From positions 1-8,044 of the forward strand of contig JAHEMS010000018.1 of the NCBI GenBank assembly GCA_024643595.1: a DNA stretch of 8,044 bases, given 5' to 3'. Within the stretch, counting starts at the first letter, position 1, and every line of letters begins with the position of its first letter. A model generated the notes under the pieces. That model was not told where the DNA came from. It worked only from the letters and a program-made list of their open reading frames with translations, and searched no databases. This DNA comes from Bacteroidota bacterium (GTDB lineage Bacteria; Bacteroidota; Bacteroidia; Cytophagales; Cyclobacteriaceae). Positions 6,023-8,044 of the stretch are shown one piece after another. The position numbers and the translations under genes were made by a program.

Positions 6023-6826
6023 CTATTTCTTTTGATCATTTTCCAATCGCAGTGCAAACATAAATGGCCACCATTTGCCAGTGACTAAAAGCAAACCGCT
6101 TTTCTTTTCGTAAGCGATGCCATTAAGCACATCGGCAGATGGATTGGATTGATTTGCTTCGACTGCCAATTGAGATAAATCCAACCTGCCAACTACCTCT
6201 CCCGTAACAGGATCAATCTTCAGTACTTCGTTGGTCATCCACCGATTGGCAAAAAGGTAGCCATTAATAAACTCCAATTCATTGAGCTTATCAATGGGAA
6301 CAGAATTTTCCTTCACCTCTAAAACATTAAGTTCTTTTAGAGTAGTCGTGTCTAAAAAATGAATTTTGTGAGTCCCATCACTCAACATCAGATTTTTACC
6401 ATTGTGCGTTATTCCCCATCCCTCGTAATCATAGGTGAACTCATTCTGCTTCTGAAAAGTATTTACATTGTACACAAATCCTTTTTTCGCTTTCCATGTA
6501 AGCTGATAAATTTTATTACCAAGAATAGTAATGCCTTCACCAAAGTAGATGGAATCAAGAAATACCTTTTTGTCTTGATTACCGGATGCAATGTCTACTT
6601 CTGCAATCCAAGATGTTCCTTCTTGCCCGGTACTTTCGAACAATCTTCCATATTCTATTACCAGGCCTTGTGTAAACGCCGTTTTGTCATGTGGAAAAGC
6701 CTTGACTACGGTATAGGGAATTACTTCTGCGGACTCTTTATTGCCGGGTGAGCAACCAAAAGACAATAATGCGATTAAAATATTAAGCATTATTAAATAT
6801 CTACTTCGCGTTAATTCCAGTTTCAT
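6023..6826 (-). CDS. Glutaminyl-peptide cyclotransferase (glutamine cyclotransferase), lipoprotein
   Basis: Plant/bacterial-type glutaminyl cyclase, which converts an N-terminal glutamine of peptides or proteins to pyroglutamate with release of ammonia. The fold is a five-bladed beta-propeller. Using the ATG at 6826 it has 267 residues. Residues 1-24 form a signal peptide with a basic start (KLELTRSR) and hydrophobic core, followed by SFGC with Cys25 as the likely lipidated residue; the lipobox is loose at -3 (Ser). Family motifs in order are FPHD (44-47), FTQGL (51-55), ESTG (64-67), FGEGI (95-99), YQLTWK (107-112), YEGWG (134-138), SDGT (149-152), NELE (182-185), NGIAY (235-239) and TGKWWP (249-254). 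I chose this ATG because it overlaps the selD stop as ATGA, a coupling arrangement; an in-frame ATG 24 bases upstream would place eight extra charged residues before the signal. The mature protein should face the periplasm or be anchored in the outer membrane. Confidence 0.93.
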   Translation of the reverse strand: MKLELTRSRYLIMLNILIALLSFGCSPGNKESAEVIPYTVVKAFPHDKTAFTQGLVIEYGRLFESTGQEGTSWIAEVDIASGNQDKKVFLDSIYFGEGITILGNKIYQLTWKAKKGFVYNVNTFQKQNEFTYDYEGWGITHNGKNLMLSDGTHKIHFLDTTTLKELNVLEVKENSVPIDKLNELEFINGYLFANRWMTNEVLKIDPVTGEVVGRLDLSQLAVEANQSNPSADVLNGIAYEKKSGLLLVTGKWWPFMFALRLENDQKK

Positions 6827-7863
6827 ATGGCTTGCATAATCGTGATCCAATAATCCGATTTCTCTTTCAATTGTCCAAAAGGAGAAAGTTTATGACCATG
6901 GCTTTGAGCAAAATTTTCAAAATTATCCTTTGCGTCTTCCCTAATACAAATCAACAATCCTCCACTGGTTTGAGGGTCACACAGGGTAAGAAACGACTCC
7001 GACCCAATACCTGATACTTTCTGCTGATAACTGTTCCAGTTGCGCATCGTGTTATCTGGATAAATCATCTGTGCTGCATAATTCGAAATATTATTTAGCA
7101 AAGGAACTTTTGGATAGTCCACTTCAGCCGAGAGATTGCTCCCCTCACATATTTCTGCCAAATGACCCAATAATCCGAAACCTGTTACATCTGTAAGGGC
7201 CGTCACATAATCTAATTTCCCCAGCTCCTGCCCCAGTTTGTTTAAAAGTGACATTACCGCTACCGCCTCTTTAAAATCCCTTGGCTCTGCCAAGCCTCTT
7301 TTTAACGCGGTCGTGATCATTCCAACCCCGATTGGTTTTGTGAGGTATAGAAAATCACCTTTTCCTGCTGTATTATTTTTCTTGAGATGCTCTTTATTAA
7401 CGACTCCCGTTACCGCCAAACCAAAAATGGGTTCAGGGCTATCAATCGAATGACCGCCTGCCAAAGGAATGCCTGCTTCACTACACACTGCGCGGGCTCC
7501 CTCCAAAACCTGCTGAGCAACCTCTTCAGAAAGTTTACTAATTGGCCAACCCAAAATAGCGATCGCCATTAGAGGTTTACCACCCATTGCATATACATCG
7601 CTGATTGCGTTAACGGATGCTATCTTTCCAAAAGTAAATGGATCATCTACAATGGGCATGAAGAAATCCGTGGTACTTATGATACATGTGCCATCTCCTA
7701 AATCATAAACCGCTGCATCATCTTTGGACTCATTACCTACCAAAAGATTAGCAAAATTTAACTTGGGAGATTGCGTCAGTAATATTTTCTCTAACGTAGC
7801 AGGGGCAATTTTACAGCCACAGCCAGCGCCATGTGAATATTGAGTGAGTTTGATTTCGTCCAT
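6823..7863 (-). CDS. selD: Selenide, water dikinase (selenophosphate synthetase)
   Basis: Makes monoselenophosphate from selenide and ATP, the selenium donor for selenocysteine and for 2-selenouridine in tRNA; cytoplasmic. The 346 residues from the ATG at 7863 compare with 347 in E. coli and align closely to it by eye. LTQYSHGAGCGCK (6-18) carries the catalytic Cys15 and Lys18 (E. coli Cys17 and Lys20); the first is a cysteine, not selenocysteine. Other blocks are DDAAVYDLG (48-56), STTDFFMPIVD (63-73), NAISD (85-89), MGGKP (93-97), GGHSID (136-141), TDVTGFGLLGH (224-234) and CDPQTSGG (295-302), covering both AIRS-type domains. An in-frame TTG nine bases upstream is a poorer start. No selenocysteine-insertion gene or tRNA 2-selenouridine synthase is recognised in the window, so the consumer of selenophosphate is not shown here. 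The stop overlaps the cyclotransferase ATG by four bases. Confidence 0.97.
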   Translation of the reverse strand: MDEIKLTQYSHGAGCGCKIAPATLEKILLTQSPKLNFANLLVGNESKDDAAVYDLGDGTCIISTTDFFMPIVDDPFTFGKIASVNAISDVYAMGGKPLMAIAILGWPISKLSEEVAQQVLEGARAVCSEAGIPLAGGHSIDSPEPIFGLAVTGVVNKEHLKKNNTAGKGDFLYLTKPIGVGMITTALKRGLAEPRDFKEAVAVMSLLNKLGQELGKLDYVTALTDVTGFGLLGHLAEICEGSNLSAEVDYPKVPLLNNISNYAAQMIYPDNTMRNWNSYQQKVSGIGSESFLTLCDPQTSGGLLICIREDAKDNFENFAQSHGHKLSPFGQLKEKSDYWITIMQAI

Positions 7864-7876
7864 TAGTGCCAACCGG

Positions 7877-7917
7877 GAAGTTTTTTTACTTCAATAATTT
7901 CTCCAAATTAGCTGAAG
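7877..7917 (-). other. Two mutually exclusive hairpins in the selD leader
   Basis: Read on the reverse strand, the leader just before selD can fold in two ways. The upstream hairpin (7917-7889) pairs CTTCA with TGAAG and TAATTT with AAATTA around a GGAG loop, with a GC/T internal mismatch. The downstream hairpin (7892-7877) pairs GAAGT with ACTTC around an A6 loop. Both need the GAAG at 7892-7889, so only one can form at a time. The second ends 13 bases before the selD ATG and could affect initiation. Stems are A/U-rich and weak, and there is no U-tract, so this is not a terminator. A regulatory role is speculative. Confidence 0.3.
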
Positions 7918-7928
7918 AAGATTGACGT

Positions 7929-8044
7929 TTATTGATTCTGCTTCTCAAACGATTTTTGAATTTGCTCCTTCTTTTCCTTTAGGATATCTATTGTTCGCGA
8001 TAATGCAACTTTCATCTTTTCCAGTATCGAGTTTCCTTCCGGCA
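7929..8044 (-). CDS. C-terminal end of an unidentified gene entering from the right edge
   Basis: Only the last 37 codons and the TAA stop (7931-7929) lie in the window. The frame reads to ...LSRTIDILKEKKEQIQKSFEKQNQ, a lysine/glutamate-rich segment that looks like a terminal amphipathic helix or coiled coil. It runs in the same direction as selD, with 65 bp between its stop and the selD ATG. I cannot assign a family. A second reverse-strand frame is also open from the edge (32 codons, ending in ...GANSKIV), so the reading frame is not certain; I prefer this one for its helical, charged composition and its stop closer to selD. Confidence 0.45.
   Translation of the reverse strand, partial: PEGNSILEKMKVALSRTIDILKEKKEQIQKSFEKQNQ

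Noticed and set aside
6359..6751. 130-codon reading frame on the forward strand
   Set aside because: It is antisense to the glutamine cyclotransferase, whose motifs run through the whole region; the translation looks like an anti-coding shadow.
7793..7822. Possible selenocysteine codon in selD
   Set aside because: Some SelD proteins have selenocysteine at the catalytic position, but here the residue is encoded as cysteine and there is no in-frame TGA within the gene.
1..8044. Mobile elements, CRISPR arrays, toxin-antitoxin pairs or defence genes
   Set aside because: No spaced direct repeats, transposase or integrase motifs, tRNA attachment site or defence-type domains were seen; the genes are metabolic or housekeeping apart from the unknowns listed.

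Overview
The window looks like ordinary chromosome of a Bacteroidota bacterium, most likely from the Cytophagales or a related lineage. This is inferred from three things. None of the start codons has a convincing Shine-Dalgarno sequence, and the leaders are A/T-rich. Threonine dehydrogenase is the short-chain (SDR) type rather than the zinc type of E. coli. Several genes also resemble lineage-typical forms: the cysteine-rich Lgt variant, the small membrane protein and the lipoprotein glutamine cyclotransferase. I see no rRNA, tRNA, CRISPR array, transposase, phage gene or integration scar, and base composition looks even throughout.

Left part (1-2199): a divergent threonine-catabolism locus. 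A leftward pair carries an 84-aa protein of unknown function and, three bases later, kbl (glycine C-acetyltransferase, cut by the left edge). Facing right is tdh (L-threonine 3-dehydrogenase). Together Tdh and Kbl turn threonine into glycine and acetyl-CoA through 2-amino-3-ketobutyrate. The 77-bp spacer between them holds two perfect palindromes, of 10 and 14 bp, which are candidate operators.

Middle (2298-5928): a rightward series. It begins with pyrH (UMP kinase) and frr (ribosome recycling factor). After a 92-bp gap comes a tight trio with 4- and 5-bp spacers: an Lgt-family integral membrane protein, a small single-pass membrane protein of unknown function, and a GTG-started saccharopine-dehydrogenase-like NAD(P) enzyme. 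The Lgt-family protein is the most unusual item, because several residues held essential in E. coli Lgt are replaced.

Right part (6023-8044): a leftward series converging on the middle block. An unidentified gene enters from the right edge with only its last 37 codons visible. It is followed by selD (selenophosphate synthetase) and a lipoprotein glutamine cyclotransferase whose ATG overlaps the selD stop. The leader in front of selD can form two mutually exclusive hairpins.

I found no clear new multi-gene system. The best leads are the variant Lgt with its two partner genes, the 84-aa kbl partner, and the two non-coding structures at tdh and selD.
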